Assembly: GCA_949751835.1 (NCBI GenBank)
Contig: CATKHK010000026.1
Coordinates: 1-64,000, forward strand
Origin: Blepharisma japonicum
Taxonomy: Eukaryota > Ciliophora > Heterotrichea > Heterotrichida > Blepharismidae
Direction of reading: 5' to 3'
DNA length: 64,000 nucleotides
Translations under genes and position numbers: made by a program
Notes under the pieces: model-generated
The model's database searches: none
Seen by the model: the letters and a program-made list of their open reading frames with translations, nothing else
What the model was told of the DNA's origin: nothing
Shown: positions 12,716-23,517 of the stretch, in pieces
Position numbering within the stretch: position 1 is the stretch's first letter
Layout of the letters: the number at the start of each line of letters is the position of its first letter

Positions 12716-13888
12716 TTACCAACCTTGCAATAAATAATCTTCTGCTTTTTTCCGTTTTCCTTTTTTACTTGAATTTGTTTTTGACATATTTTGAATAATC
12801 TCTGGGGAAGGAACATAAGGGTAATATTTTCTGACCGATTTTGGGCTCGATATCTCTGTCTCAGTGCCTATTGTGTTGCTCATTGAGTCAGGTGAAATAC
12901 ATTTCGATGTCTCTATAAGAGCATCAATTTTCTTTTTCTGCTTATATTTAAAAAAGCATTTAAAGCTGCAATAAATTGAATTTTTTTTGAAAATCCCAAC
13001 TCCTCTTGTAAAACTTTTTCCACATTTGCATTGCATTTCTGTTGAATCTTTGAACATTTCTTTGCATAAATTTGAGCAAAAACATTGCTTACTGTCCACT
13101 ATTCCAGTCTCTTTGATAAAAGATTTTCCACAAGTTCAGCAAGTTTTGTCACAAAAGTATGTATTATCATCAATTACCGGAGATTCGATCTGTCTACTCA
13201 ACTGGCAATCAAAGGAATTTCTTATCAAATTTAAGCCATTTTTCGCAATATAATTTTTGTTTAAAGATTTTTTCCATGAGTTTCCGCTTGTTTTTAAATA
13301 CTCAAGTGCGTCTCCATAAAACGACGGGACTTCTTTACGGTTTTGCCCTTTTTTCTCAATAACTTCATTATCAGATCCTTTTGTCGATATAGATCTCAAA
13401 TGTGAGCTTCTTCCATATTTATATTCCTTGATTCTTTTAAGTATTTTCAGCCTATGTCCAAGTGGCAAGTTTAAATTTTTGATATCAATTTCTGTTAATC
13501 CTAATAGTAGCTCAATTTCATCTATTCCATTAGTAATGAACAGTGGAAAATATTTTTGAAGCCCACAAGATTTCAAGAACTCTCTTATAGCTTCTGATTT
13601 ATTTTCTGTAGCTTTTATAATTGATTGCAGCTCTATTTGTGAAGGAGAATCTATAGAGATCGACTCTTTAGTTTTACTTGCGGATTCTGAAGAATTGAGC
13701 AATTGTGATAACTGGCTGCGAGATCTGACAGTGAATTCGTGCTTTTCAACAGATGGCTCGTTACTGCTCTTCGATTTTTCGATTGAAGCTTTTAGCTTGA
13801 CTAGCTTGAATTTCATTGTTTTGGTTTCTTGTTTAAGAATGCTTTTCAAGTGCTTAAAGTTTTGCTTAACTGCGATAGAATTTTTCAT
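12716..13888 (-). CDS. SAM-domain protein with two C-terminal zinc-finger-like Cys motifs
   Basis: The 390-residue protein has a basic Ser-rich N-terminus and a SAM domain at about 95-157 (EFLKSCGLQKYFPLFITNGI, then LPLGHRLKILKRI). A duplicated Cys module follows near 250-310: CWTCGKSF with CFCSNLCKEMF, then CKCGKSF with YCSFKCFFKYK. These resemble MYM/TRASH-type zinc-binding units. The first module contains a TGA (13136-13138) read as Trp between its first two Cys. SAM domains usually mediate protein-protein contacts. The combination is not one I can name. Confidence 0.8.
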
Positions 13889-15065
13889 TATTTTAACTCA
13901 CTGCGTTATTAAAAAGAAAAAAGTTTAATATTTTGAAATTTAATGATTATTAGTTAAATAATGAGAAGCGTGCAAATGGGGTATATTGATTCCTAGCAAG
14001 CTGTATATATTTATTAATATATAAAGAAGAAAATATTCCAGATTATCATTTTATTCAATAAAGAATCATGAAATAGGATTATAAGGAAATTAATATTTTA
14101 AAAGGCTATAATAAATCCTATAAGATTTAGTGAGCTATTATATTAAAATCGTTATAATTTTGCTTATATATTTAATCAAAATAGACTTTAAGTAGATTCA
14201 TGATGGTCTAAAATATAAGACCATATAATACTTTAAAAGTTGCCAGATATTTTGGTCTTGCATAAAGGATTAGCACTCTACTTTTCTTTTTGCAGTTTTA
14301 ATTACTATTCACTTTTTTCCACCCCTGTGCGAAAAATTCAAAAAGTGAGTTAGGGTAGAAGATGAGATGGAAAAATTATTAAACTTGATTGCAGGACTAG
14401 AAGTAAAAGCCTTTGATAATAATATGAGCTTGATTTTGAAAATTTTTATTTTCGATCAGAATCTAAAAAATTTAAAGTTTCAAAATAATGGATAAATATA
14501 AAAGCAATATTGTAGAAGGTAGTCTAATAGATAATTCTGCACTCTTTAGATGTGATTCAGGGATTATTTTAACTTGTCAGCAAGAAATAGCTTGCCATGC
14601 AATTATTTCAAATATAGTTCTAAGTGTGATACAAACTTAAAACAGTGGTAAATTATACAACAAATGAACAAGAAAAATCATTATTAATATGTCATGATGC
14701 CACTCTTTTATGATAGCTGGTGCTATACATTACCTTATAATTGCTATAAAGACAATGAACTATTATTCCAGACAATAAGCGCATAATAAAAGAAACAAAA
14801 ATTAATTTAGAAATGGTCAAACTTTCTTCTTATTGCAGTAATTTAATTTTAATTAGTTAATCACTCAAGTTTATTAACGAGTATGCAGCAAGCATTTCTG
14901 AAATCTTACTATTTAATCTAACTCAAGTAATAATCAATTTAATAAGTATAATCAATGCAAGGTGGAGCTTTAGAAATAGTCAATGCTGGAAATCAAAAAG
15001 ATGAAAGTAAAATTGAAAAAACCTTAAAGTTACCAAAGAAATTCGAATTAATTTTAATTGCCGAT
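13889..15065. other. Gene-poor interval with only weak short open frames
   Basis: Nearly 1.2 kb without a gene I can support. Three short plus-strand frames look mildly protein-like: about 14366-14491 (ATG, 41 residues), about 14491-14640 (starting MDKYKSN) and 14955-15098 (47 residues, starting MQGGALEIVNA, overlapping the 3' end of the minus gene at 15066). None has a recognisable domain. They could be decayed coding sequence or chance. No RNA gene or repeat is evident. Confidence 0.5.
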
Positions 15066-15530
15066 CTATCTTTCATCATAAGTTCTCAAAATCGGTAGAT
15101 TATAGCGCCTGATAACTTCTGAATTTGCCCGATTTATTAGGCGCTCTAATTCAAAGAGCCCTTCGAACTTATAAGATTCTCCAACCTCGCAAATAAGCTC
15201 GAAAAGTTCTCGTCTGATTCTGATATCTTGTAATAAAACCTCATTCTTTATTTCTCTGAATTCCTCATTAAACATATTAGATTTATAATAAATTTCTCCA
15301 GAATCTTTTGCAAGTGAATAGATGTTTTCTGCAATTATTCGTATTTCAGAATCGCTTAAACTCTGCAGATTATATTTTTTGTATTTATTAATTTCTTCCA
15401 TAACAGCTAAATGGTGCTTATAGTCATAGTCATCATCCTTTTTAGGATCTATATTGGAAATAGTTGTAGGCTTGTTCTTTTTGAAAATATTTTCAATGCT
15501 AATATTTTTAAAAATACTCCAAAAGCTCAT
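15066..15530 (-). CDS. Small hypothetical protein
   Basis: A 154-residue protein starting MSFWSIFKNISIENIF, ending in TAG. It looks helical and charged with no motif I recognise, and has no TGA codon. An amphipathic N-terminus could bind membrane, but that is a guess. It diverges from the Cys-rich gene across 186 bases. Confidence 0.65.
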   Translation of the reverse strand: MSFWSIFKNISIENIFKKNKPTTISNIDPKKDDDYDYKHHLAVMEEINKYKKYNLQSLSDSEIRIIAENIYSLAKDSGEIYYKSNMFNEEFREIKNEVLLQDIRIRRELFELICEVGESYKFEGLFELERLINRANSEVIRRYNLPILRTYDER

Positions 15531-15716
15531 TTTATTTATTATAATGATAAAGAATGGAACTCTTATAAATATCGCTTTATTTTAAACTATTGTTTGTTAA
15601 ATATTTACTCAATAATAGGCTGGAAAATAGCTTAGGTTAAAATAAATCTTATAAAATTTAATATTTTAACCTCTCACTTAAATGCCAGAAATTTATTATA
15701 ATTTGGTTAATAAATT

Positions 15717-16793
15717 ATGATTATTCTACTATTTTTCACAATCTTTCATGCAAGCGCTTTGAGGAATGATGTCTGCGAAAGAATCGAGTGCACAAGTAAA
15801 AAAAGCAAAAACAATATTTGTTTCGATGCTGAAGCCTCAAGCAATTGTAAAGGTAAAGATTCATGCAATGATACCAGCTTTTTTATATACAAGCCTAATA
15901 AAGGTATGATATGCACCTATGAAAACTTATTTACCAATGAAGATTTGTCAGGGGAATGAGCGAAACCAATTCAAAACATAAAATTTGAGTATTACCATCC
16001 AGACTCTCAATGCAACTGCGCTATCTCAAACGAAACAATAGGATGCATAAATATAGCTAATAAAACTTACTGCAATGCTGGGTATTATTGCAAAAACTCA
16101 AAATCAGAGGGAATATGCATTCAAGCCAGCCCATACCTAGGCTGTAAAGATGATTCACAATGTCCTATAGGCTATGGCTGCAACGAAGAAGCATGTGTGG
16201 AATTATTTTCTGTTGGAATTGGAGGGACTGTGAGCGACCCAAAATTTTGCAGGTCAAATTGGACGCAAAATGGGATTTGTGACTCAGTAAGTGTTTATAC
16301 TTATTCAGAAACTGACAAGCCTGGAACTAAATTTAGCCCAATCAAGAGTGAACGCAAGATATTTCCAAACTATGAGTGCGATATAGGACAATGGTGCATT
16401 TATAGCTACTCCTCTAGATTGGAAATATTCGACGTACAGAAATGCCAGTGTGGATCTTCTTATTATAAAACTAAAAAAGGTTATTGCTCACATTATGCAA
16501 CAGCTGCATATAAGCAAATAGAAGATATCGTTTCGAATAATTTGAGGTATAAGGTGAGCAATTGTACAGGATCTTATACGCATTCGAGTAATTTGGAAAC
16601 ATTGTATCGCTGCGGGTCAATTAATAGTGAAAAATATGAAAATTTTACTAAGGAATGGAATCAACTGAAATTTTTCTCAGTCATTAGAGATTTCAAAAAA
16701 ATAGGTTATAATTTCAACGAATGTCCTCCAGAAATCAATGGAAGCATATATTTTACTGCATTTTCAGTTCTATTTCTTCTAATAGTTGAATAA
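15717..16793 (+). CDS. Cys-rich secreted or GPI-anchored surface protein
   Basis: The 358-residue product begins with a hydrophobic signal peptide (MIILLFFTIFHASAL) and ends with a hydrophobic tail (ITFTAFSVLFLLIVE-like, final residues hydrophobic), the layout of a GPI-anchored protein. Between them are many Cys in short clusters (CNCAI, CNAGYYC, CPIGYGCNEEAC, CQCGSSYY) and several N-glycosylation sequons. One TGA (15957-15959) is read as Trp. The gene at 39037 has the same signal, Cys-rich body and hydrophobic tail and probably belongs to the same broad surface-protein class. The family is not one I can name. Confidence 0.8.
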
Positions 16794-16927
16794 TTAGTAT
16801 AATTTTATACAACAGTTTTAAATAAAAATTTCTAGCACAAAAATTAGTAAGATCTATTTAATTCCTTATAGTAATTTTTTACCACAATTGATATCATAAG
16901 ATTATAAATCTCTTAAAATACAGATCA

Positions 16928-17335
16928 TTACATATACGCCTCTAAGTTTAAATGCTGCCTAAGAAACGTTGCTTCGGTTGCCATTTCTACATCAGTCCTA
17001 TCTCCTCTATCACTATCCACTTGTAAAATAGATCCAGCTTCTCTTGGAATTATATGGACATGTACATGATCTACGCTTTGTCCTGCCTCAGGACCGTCTT
17101 GGATAGCAATAGAGCTTACACCCCTTGTCAGCTGTTTTGAAATAATCGCAGAAGCTCTCATCATTTCCTTCAGCTCATTTGCATTTAGATCTGAAAATCT
17201 TGAAACTGGTCTTAATGTGCAGACTAAAATATGGTTTGGCCTGATAGGTCTGAGATTGACCATTGCGTAGCAATATTGCCCTTTCCAGAAGACTTGATGG
17301 AATGGTATAGGAAACTTCCCAAATACGATTGACAT
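16928..17335 (-). CDS. FHIT: Bis(5'-adenosyl)-triphosphatase, FHIT family
   Basis: A 135-residue HIT-superfamily dinucleotide hydrolase that cleaves Ap3A-type nucleotides. It carries the histidine triad HVHVH near residue 96 preceded by QDGPEAGQSV, which is diagnostic of FHIT over HINT. The N-terminal FGKFPIPFHQVF and RPIRPNHILVCTLRPV segments also match. The start is the ATG at 17335. The start codon of the divergent DeSI-type gene lies only 49 bases away. No TGA or intron. Confidence 0.92.
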   Translation of the reverse strand: MSIVFGKFPIPFHQVFWKGQYCYAMVNLRPIRPNHILVCTLRPVSRFSDLNANELKEMMRASAIISKQLTRGVSSIAIQDGPEAGQSVDHVHVHIIPREAGSILQVDSDRGDRTDVEMATEATFLRQHLNLEAYM

Positions 17336-17384
17336 CACCAAAAACGGCCCTGAATATTTATTTAATGGCTTGATATTATAAAAA
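17336..17384. promoter_or_regulatory. 49-bp divergent promoter spacer
   Basis: Only 49 bases separate the start codons of the FHIT and DeSI-type genes. Both promoters and both 5' leaders must fit here or reach into the opposite gene. No specific element is recognisable. Confidence 0.4.
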
Positions 17385-17876
17385 ATGCAAGTTTATCTCA
17401 ACGTTTATCATATTGCAAAAGTTAGCAAATACACTGCCGTCGTTGGGATGGGGATTTATCATAGCACAATTGAAATAAACAGTAATATATAAGAAGATTT
17501 AGAATATTCCTTTGGGAAAGGAGATGAAGAAGGAAGCGGAATTTACACTATTGTAGCAGGGACATCAAATGGATTGGTGTTATGTGAGCGAAGACTGCTC
17601 GGAATCTGTGATAAAACTGTATATGAAATTGAATGTATTTTGGTAGAGCTGAAAAAAGAGTTTTTCAGCGAAAATTACCATCTGATTCTTCGAAATTGTA
17701 ATCATTTTGCTCAAGCCTTTGCATATTCTCTGCTGAAAAAAAGAGTCCCAAGTTATGTAAATAGGCTTTCCGACATGACTCATTGCTTGACTTGCATTTT
17801 GCCTCCAAACATATGAAACAGATTTCTCGACGAAAAGAGGCCTTTACTTGACAATAAGACTTCGTGTTACAGCTAA
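17385..17876 (+). CDS. PPPDE/DeSI-type thiol peptidase (desumoylating isopeptidase family)
   Basis: The spliced product is 158 residues. His26 in GMGIYHSTIEI and Cys100 in RNCNHFAQAF form the His-Cys pair of the permuted papain fold in PPPDE/DeSI proteins, which act on SUMO or ubiquitin conjugates; the EYSFG strand is also typical. A 15-nt intron at 17482-17496 interrupts the frame; removal gives EINNLEYSFG, exactly where the family continues. One TGA (17814-17816) near the end is read as Trp. The following gene is a second papain-like protein on the same strand 57 bases on. Confidence 0.9.
17482..17496 (+). other. 15-nt intron (DeSI-type gene)
   Basis: GTAATATATAAGAAG, phase 1, A at position 10. 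It is the only intron here ending AAG rather than TAG. Retention would put TAA in frame. Confidence 0.88.
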
Positions 17877-17933
17877 TGTTGGCTAACTAATACAATTTCT
17901 AATTAATATATTGATAAAATCATAAAACTAGAA

Positions 17934-18917
17934 ATGGAAAATCGGCATCCAAAACATCCTTTTGAAAATATTCTTATTAAAAACAGCTTAAAGCCAGGGT
18001 TTACTCCACATAAAGAAGGCTGGATTCATTTCAGGTCTAACGGCAACTTTAAATACTGAATGAAGAAATATATAGTTTTAGATGAGAAGAAAATAAGGAT
18101 TTTTAATAACCAGCGTAAATCATCATTTTATGCAATTTTCGACTTTGATCAAGTTACTTTCACAATTCAAGTAAGAAGCATTGAAAATGCATGAGAATTA
18201 ATACTGTACCCTCTTGGCCATAAAAGACATTTTCATTTCAAAACCCATGATATAGAAAATTGGGCAAAATGCATATTTTATCATATAAAAGCGTCAGATG
18301 GGTATAAAAGAGATTTGGTGCAGGGAATTCCTGATTATCCATTTTGAAAATTTTGGGGGATATCAGATCATCAGTTCAGGACTCAGGCTGAAACCGGTGA
18401 TATTATGTTATTTCAAGGGAAAAATATTATATGTCGGATGCAGCAAATTTTTACAATCAACGAATATGATCACGTCGCAATGGTTCTTAAGTATTACAAT
18501 GGCAAAATTGCATTATTAGAAGCAACCCTAGAAAACGGAGTTTCTATTGCATTTTGGGATGATTTTTTTAAATACAACTGATTTGATTTATATGAAAAAA
18601 TTTCATTCCGACATCTAACAGTAGAGCGCACCGAAAGTATGCTTATTAATTTAGAAGAATTCCTTCATAAAGTTATAGGGAAAAAATATAAAATTACTCT
18701 GAAAAAACTCACAAATAAAATAGGAAAGCACAAGTTTATAGAAGAAGATGGCTATTTCTGTAGTGAACTCGTAGCTAGTGCGTATAGAGTAATGGGATTG
18801 ATCCCAAGCAACATTTCTACTTCAAAATATTGGCCTGGCGATTTTTCAGGAAAGAAAACTTTGGATTTGGTCAATGCCCAGCTTGGCCCAGAGCAAATAA
18901 TTGATAACACTGCATAA
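17934..18917 (+). CDS. PH domain fused to a permuted papain-like hydrolase domain
   Basis: A 327-residue protein. Residues about 27-117 form a PH domain (GWIHFRSNGNFKYWMKKYIV start and a C-terminal helix with ENWAKCIFYHI). The second half has TGDIMLFQG, YDHVAMVLK with candidate His180, LLEAT, and YFCSELVASAY with candidate Cys276. These are hallmarks of the NlpC/P60-like permuted papain fold (YiiX/YebB group). PH domains bind phosphoinositides or proteins, so a membrane-recruited hydrolase or acyltransferase is inferred. Four TGA codons are read as Trp, at residues 42, 87, 138 and 216. It follows the DeSI-type gene by 57 bases. Substrate unknown. Confidence 0.85.
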
Positions 18918-18938
18918 TTATTTAACATGATTTTATTA

Positions 18939-19238
18939 TTACCGAAGTGCCGGGAAATCTTTATACAGCTCTATGACCCTACTGTGGGCTTCAAAGTTGT
19001 AGCTGGAATCTTCAAATTGGTTGTAACTTTCACAGTAAATTTCAGCTTCTGCATTGACAATCCCTCTGACTTCGATTATACCGTTTAGGGTAATAGGGAT
19101 ATTGTGAATTTTCATGTGAGTTTGGTCATCAGTTATATAAATACCATTTTCATGGGTGCCTTCGACTTTGCCGACAACGCTGACTTTTCTGCCTATTGTT
19201 AAATCTTTTCCTAGAGTGGTGGGGTAACTTTGCGCCAT
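18939..19238 (-). CDS. RPA3: Replication protein A 14-kDa subunit (RPA3-like)
   Basis: A 99-residue single OB-fold protein. IGRKVSVVGKVEGTH, the central GIIEVRGIVNAEAEIYCES and the terminal YKDFPALR align with RPA3, the small subunit of the single-stranded-DNA-binding RPA trimer used in replication and repair. Length is close to family norm (about 110-120). No TGA or intron. It converges on the PH-papain gene with 21 bases between. Confidence 0.82.
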   Translation of the reverse strand: MAQSYPTTLGKDLTIGRKVSVVGKVEGTHENGIYITDDQTHMKIHNIPITLNGIIEVRGIVNAEAEIYCESYNQFEDSSYNFEAHSRVIELYKDFPALR

Positions 19239-19449
19239 ATTTATTATAATAAGAAGTAAGATTTTGCTAGGATACCAGAAATGGATAGTTAGATAATTTT
19301 TCTGAATGTAATTATGCAGATTTTGACAAAGAAATGCTATTTTGTTTAAATATGATTTTTATTGCTTTTGTAATAGAAAATAATGACTTTTCTTATGATA
19401 AAACTTTTAATCTTAAAATTGTTGAAAAATTCAATTTTTAACGACAAAA

Positions 19450-20115
19450 ATGGGCTGCTGCACATCACGCTATAGCATAACTCCAGAAGAAAGATGAATT
19501 TGTTACTATGAAAGGCAACTTAATTTTAAAACAATTTCTCCAAAAACAATCGAATTTGTATTCAAGAAGTGAGTTGGTCCAGAAGGCCTAACTCTCAAAA
19601 GATTTCAGAAATCAAGTGAAAGTCTTGGTATTAATATTGGAGATTTATCAAGCCCTGATGACAATATCTATCAATTTTATAAGCAATTTAAAACAAATGA
19701 TACTTTCAATATAGACGAACTTATCATTTTTGGTGTTTTTGAATGCTCAGCAAGACCCGAAGACAAAGCTGAAGTTTGATACGATATTATTGACAAAGAT
19801 TTATCCGGCCGTCTGCTAACTCAACAAGTAAAAGACTTCATAAAATGTCTCTACAAGCTTACTTACAAATTTCTCCCAAAAATTGCTTCAGGAACAGACG
19901 ACAAATTTGTTTCCCCAGAGCAAATCCAAGTCTACATAGAAAAGGCCGATCTCAACTCAGAAAAATTTTCAGCCCACATTACTGACTTATTAACCTCAAA
20001 TATTGCATTAGACAAACCTGGCTTCCAAGAAAAATTAAGAGACCACTACAAAATCACGTATCCAGAAGGATTTCGAGTCCTCGTTAAAGAATTTTTAAAT
20101 AATGGCAATAAATAA
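19450..20115 (+). CDS. N-acylated EF-hand-like protein
   Basis: A 221-residue protein starting MGCC, a strong dual myristoylation/palmitoylation signal. One EF-hand-like loop, DKDLSGRLL, is visible near residue 117; its last position is Gln rather than Glu, so calcium binding is doubtful. Three TGA codons are read as Trp (ERW, KKW, EVW). The layout resembles small membrane-bound calcium sensors. Precise family not recognised. Confidence 0.75.
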
Positions 20116-20165
20116 ATTAGTTCGGATTTCGCATAAATGTGTTATCAATTCACTGAATAAAAATA

Positions 20166-21383
20166 ATGGTGAGTATCGAGAGAGAGAAAGAAGTGCTGAT
20201 TGGTCCTCTCAATCAAGATCACGATTTTCTAAGAGACAATGAATTTATTCATACAGGGTATCGTTTGAACTTTGGTTCAACAAAACGAATTTTGAAAAGT
20301 CTTTTCATGATTCATAACGAGTCAGTGAATGTGTGGTCACATCTATTTGGTGCAATTCTCTTTTTGGTATTAGTTATATACACCCTGTACTGAATTGGCT
20401 TTTCTGACGAAAGTCATCATGAGGCTGGTCAAATGCTTTATGATTTGAAAACCAGTGCCCTCCACGCCTATAAATCAAGTGTAGACGCCTTTGATACATT
20501 AAGTGAAAGAGCTCATGTATTTGCCCATGATTATGAGACCTCAATCCAGCACAAACTTTTAGCTCTCTATGTCGACGCTCATCACTATTCCGAATCTATA
20601 GAAGTAAGGGTCCATGATTTCTATGAAGAATTTAAACATTCTAACGAAACAGAAAGGTTTAAGCCTGTCATGGAAAAAATTGAACAAATGATGCAAACAG
20701 TGGATAGTAAAAAATATGACTGGATGGATATTTATAATCCTTTTAATGGACCAAGACTGCAAGTGGTCCATAGATGGCCTGTACTTGTGTTTTTAGTCAG
20801 CGCTTCTGTATGTTTAGGATGCTCTACACTTTATCATCTGTTTAAGGCTCATTCTTTAACTCTGAATTTGTTTATGTCAAGGCTTGACTATGCTGGAATT
20901 TCTTTTTTGATTGCAGGATCTTGCTTTCCAGCTTTTTATTATACGTTTTACTGCAGGGAAGCTTTTATATGGATTTATTTGGTTGGAATTTCTGTAGCTG
21001 CAATTGTTACTTTTGTATTGTCGTTGACGCCGCAGTTCCAAAGGGCTGATCTTATATGGCTGAGAGCCTTGGCATTTATTGTGCTGTCTTCGCTTGGAGC
21101 CATCCCTGCTGTACACTTTTTATTGTTGTAATTTTTATGTAGACCTGAGGCAGAAAAATTTTATTCATGCTTTGTGTACTTTGTGGTAGTCGTTTTCCTT
21201 TATCTTTGTGGGGTTTTGGTTTATATAGTAAGATTCCCAGAACGGTATTTCCCTGGGAAGTTTGACTTTTGGGGAAACTCACATAATTTATGGCACTTTT
21301 TTGTTTTGAGTGCAGCATTTTTTCACTATTTAGGAGCTTTGGATTCTTATCATAGAAGAGAAAGATTGCTATGTTCTGCATAA
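20166..21383 (+). CDS. PAQR-family (adiponectin/progestin receptor, hemolysin III-like) membrane protein
   Basis: The spliced product is 400 residues with about seven membrane segments. It keeps the PAQR metal-site motifs: NESVNVWSHLFG before helix 1, CLGCSTLYHLF in helix 2, SRLDYAGI with the conserved Asp, and HNLWHFFVLSAAFFHYLG near the end. An insert of about 90 hydrophilic residues lies between helices 1 and 2. One TGA follows helix 1. A 15-nt intron at 21128-21142 restores the last two helices. Related proteins are receptors or ceramidase-like hydrolases. Confidence 0.9.
21128..21142 (+). other. 15-nt intron (PAQR gene)
   Basis: GTAATTTTTATGTAG, phase 2, A at position 10. Splicing joins the codon TT|A and continues into the two conserved C-terminal helices. 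Confidence 0.9.
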
Positions 21384-21427
21384 GCTCGGTAATCTAAGAA
21401 CTTTTAAAAACTATTTAAATCTAATAA

Positions 21428-22075
<648 letters not shown>

Positions 22076-22156
22076 TTATTCTATTTACTATTAATTTGTT
22101 TCGACTTATTTTATCATTTATTAAAATATTTAAAATCCTTTGCCTTATCATTATAG

Positions 22157-22873
22157 TTAAATTTCTTCGTCAAATTGATCTGGTGGCTGAATATAATCTG
22201 TCTTTAAATACTCATTCATAACCCCTGACAGTGCTCCAAGAATAGCTCCAATTGGGTAACAATAAAGCTGTTCTTTCATCAACGCAATTCTTAATTGATA
22301 TGCAGCCTGATCTTCTACGTCTAAAATTCCAAAAATCAGACCAAAAATGACCCCCATAATAGATGATAACACTAAAACAGCTGAAATTTGTTGAGGGTTT
22401 TCAACTATAACTTTTCCTGTATACCCACTAAAATAGCTAGAAAAATAGTTCATCAAGTCTACGATTGCAAAAGTCAAAGCAAAACTGACAGAAATCCCTA
22501 AAATTGCATAGAGTGGAATTTTTAGATGAGGACCTAGGCCAAGTGACCAGTTTTTTTCTAATAAAAAGCAAAGAATTCCTGAGAGGATGACTAAGACTCC
22601 AAATGCAAAATAATACTTTCGCTTGGTTTCTTCTGGAGACTGCTGCTGGACTCGACTAACGATAACTGCACCGACTATCATGAAGAGGATACCAAAATAC
22701 TAAATGGAATTTACCACTGAGAAGAATGGATTGATACTGATCTCCGCCAGTGTAGAATTGATAATAAAGCTGACACCTATTCCAAGACCTGCACCAATTG
22801 CACTGGAGATTGAGGCTTTTCGCCAGTTTAGTTTGTCACCTACAGTCTTCATTAGGTCTTTATGGAAATTCAT
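22157..22873 (-). CDS. Polytopic membrane protein of unknown family
   Basis: The spliced product is 233 residues with about five or six hydrophobic segments (for example YFGILFMIVGAVIVSRV and FGVLVILSGILCFLL). The acidic C-terminus ends PPDQFDEEI. The N-terminal exon (ATG at 22873) joins across a 15-nt intron at 22700-22714, adding 53 residues including the first hydrophobic stretch. No family motif recognised. It overlaps no neighbour. Confidence 0.78.
22700..22714 (-). other. 15-nt intron (membrane protein gene)
   Basis: GTAAATTCCATTTAG on the minus strand, phase 0, A at position 10. It ends in an in-frame TAG that would truncate the protein if retained. Confidence 0.85.
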
Positions 22874-23517
22874 GGAAAAATTATTTGTAAAGATGAATAG
22901 TTAGATAATCGTTTTATGATGGAAAAGTATTAGAAAAATTTAGGCATAAAGAATACTATTTATTATGGTTATATAGTAATTATTGGTGCTATTATCAAGA
23001 AAATCCATATAATTTTGATATATCATCTCTACTTAAAAGTAATTAAATTTAAATAATTATTCTAAATAAGCTACAAGCCAAAAAATCAATTTTAAAAGTC
23101 CCATATTTCATGATTAAATTTCATTAAAAATTGTATTTGATATAAAGTGAGTCTCAAGACTAAAGAATTATCATAGAACTTCTTTCGATTTTTTAGTGTA
23201 TTTTATATCTGCTGCTTATTATTTATTTTATATATAGAATATACGTTTTCAATCAATAAACCAATTATTTAAATAAATAAGCTGCAATTATAATTAAAAA
23301 ATGATATAATTAATCAAATATGTATCGTTCCAAAGATTTTTTATAGAGAAATAAAAGCCGAATGCATCAACTAAAATAATTACCTTAATAAATAATTTTA
23401 TCTAGGCTGAATTAATTGATATTTATAGTCTAATATGCAGAAAATTTAAGCTTATTTTTCTATTAAAATCCTTCTTATTATTAATAGCTAAACAGATAAA
23501 AATTTAACAAATATCGC
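22874..23517. other. AT-rich spacer without recognisable features
   Basis: About 640 bases between divergent starts. Very AT-rich, with no open frame, RNA gene or repeat that I can support. Confidence 0.55.
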
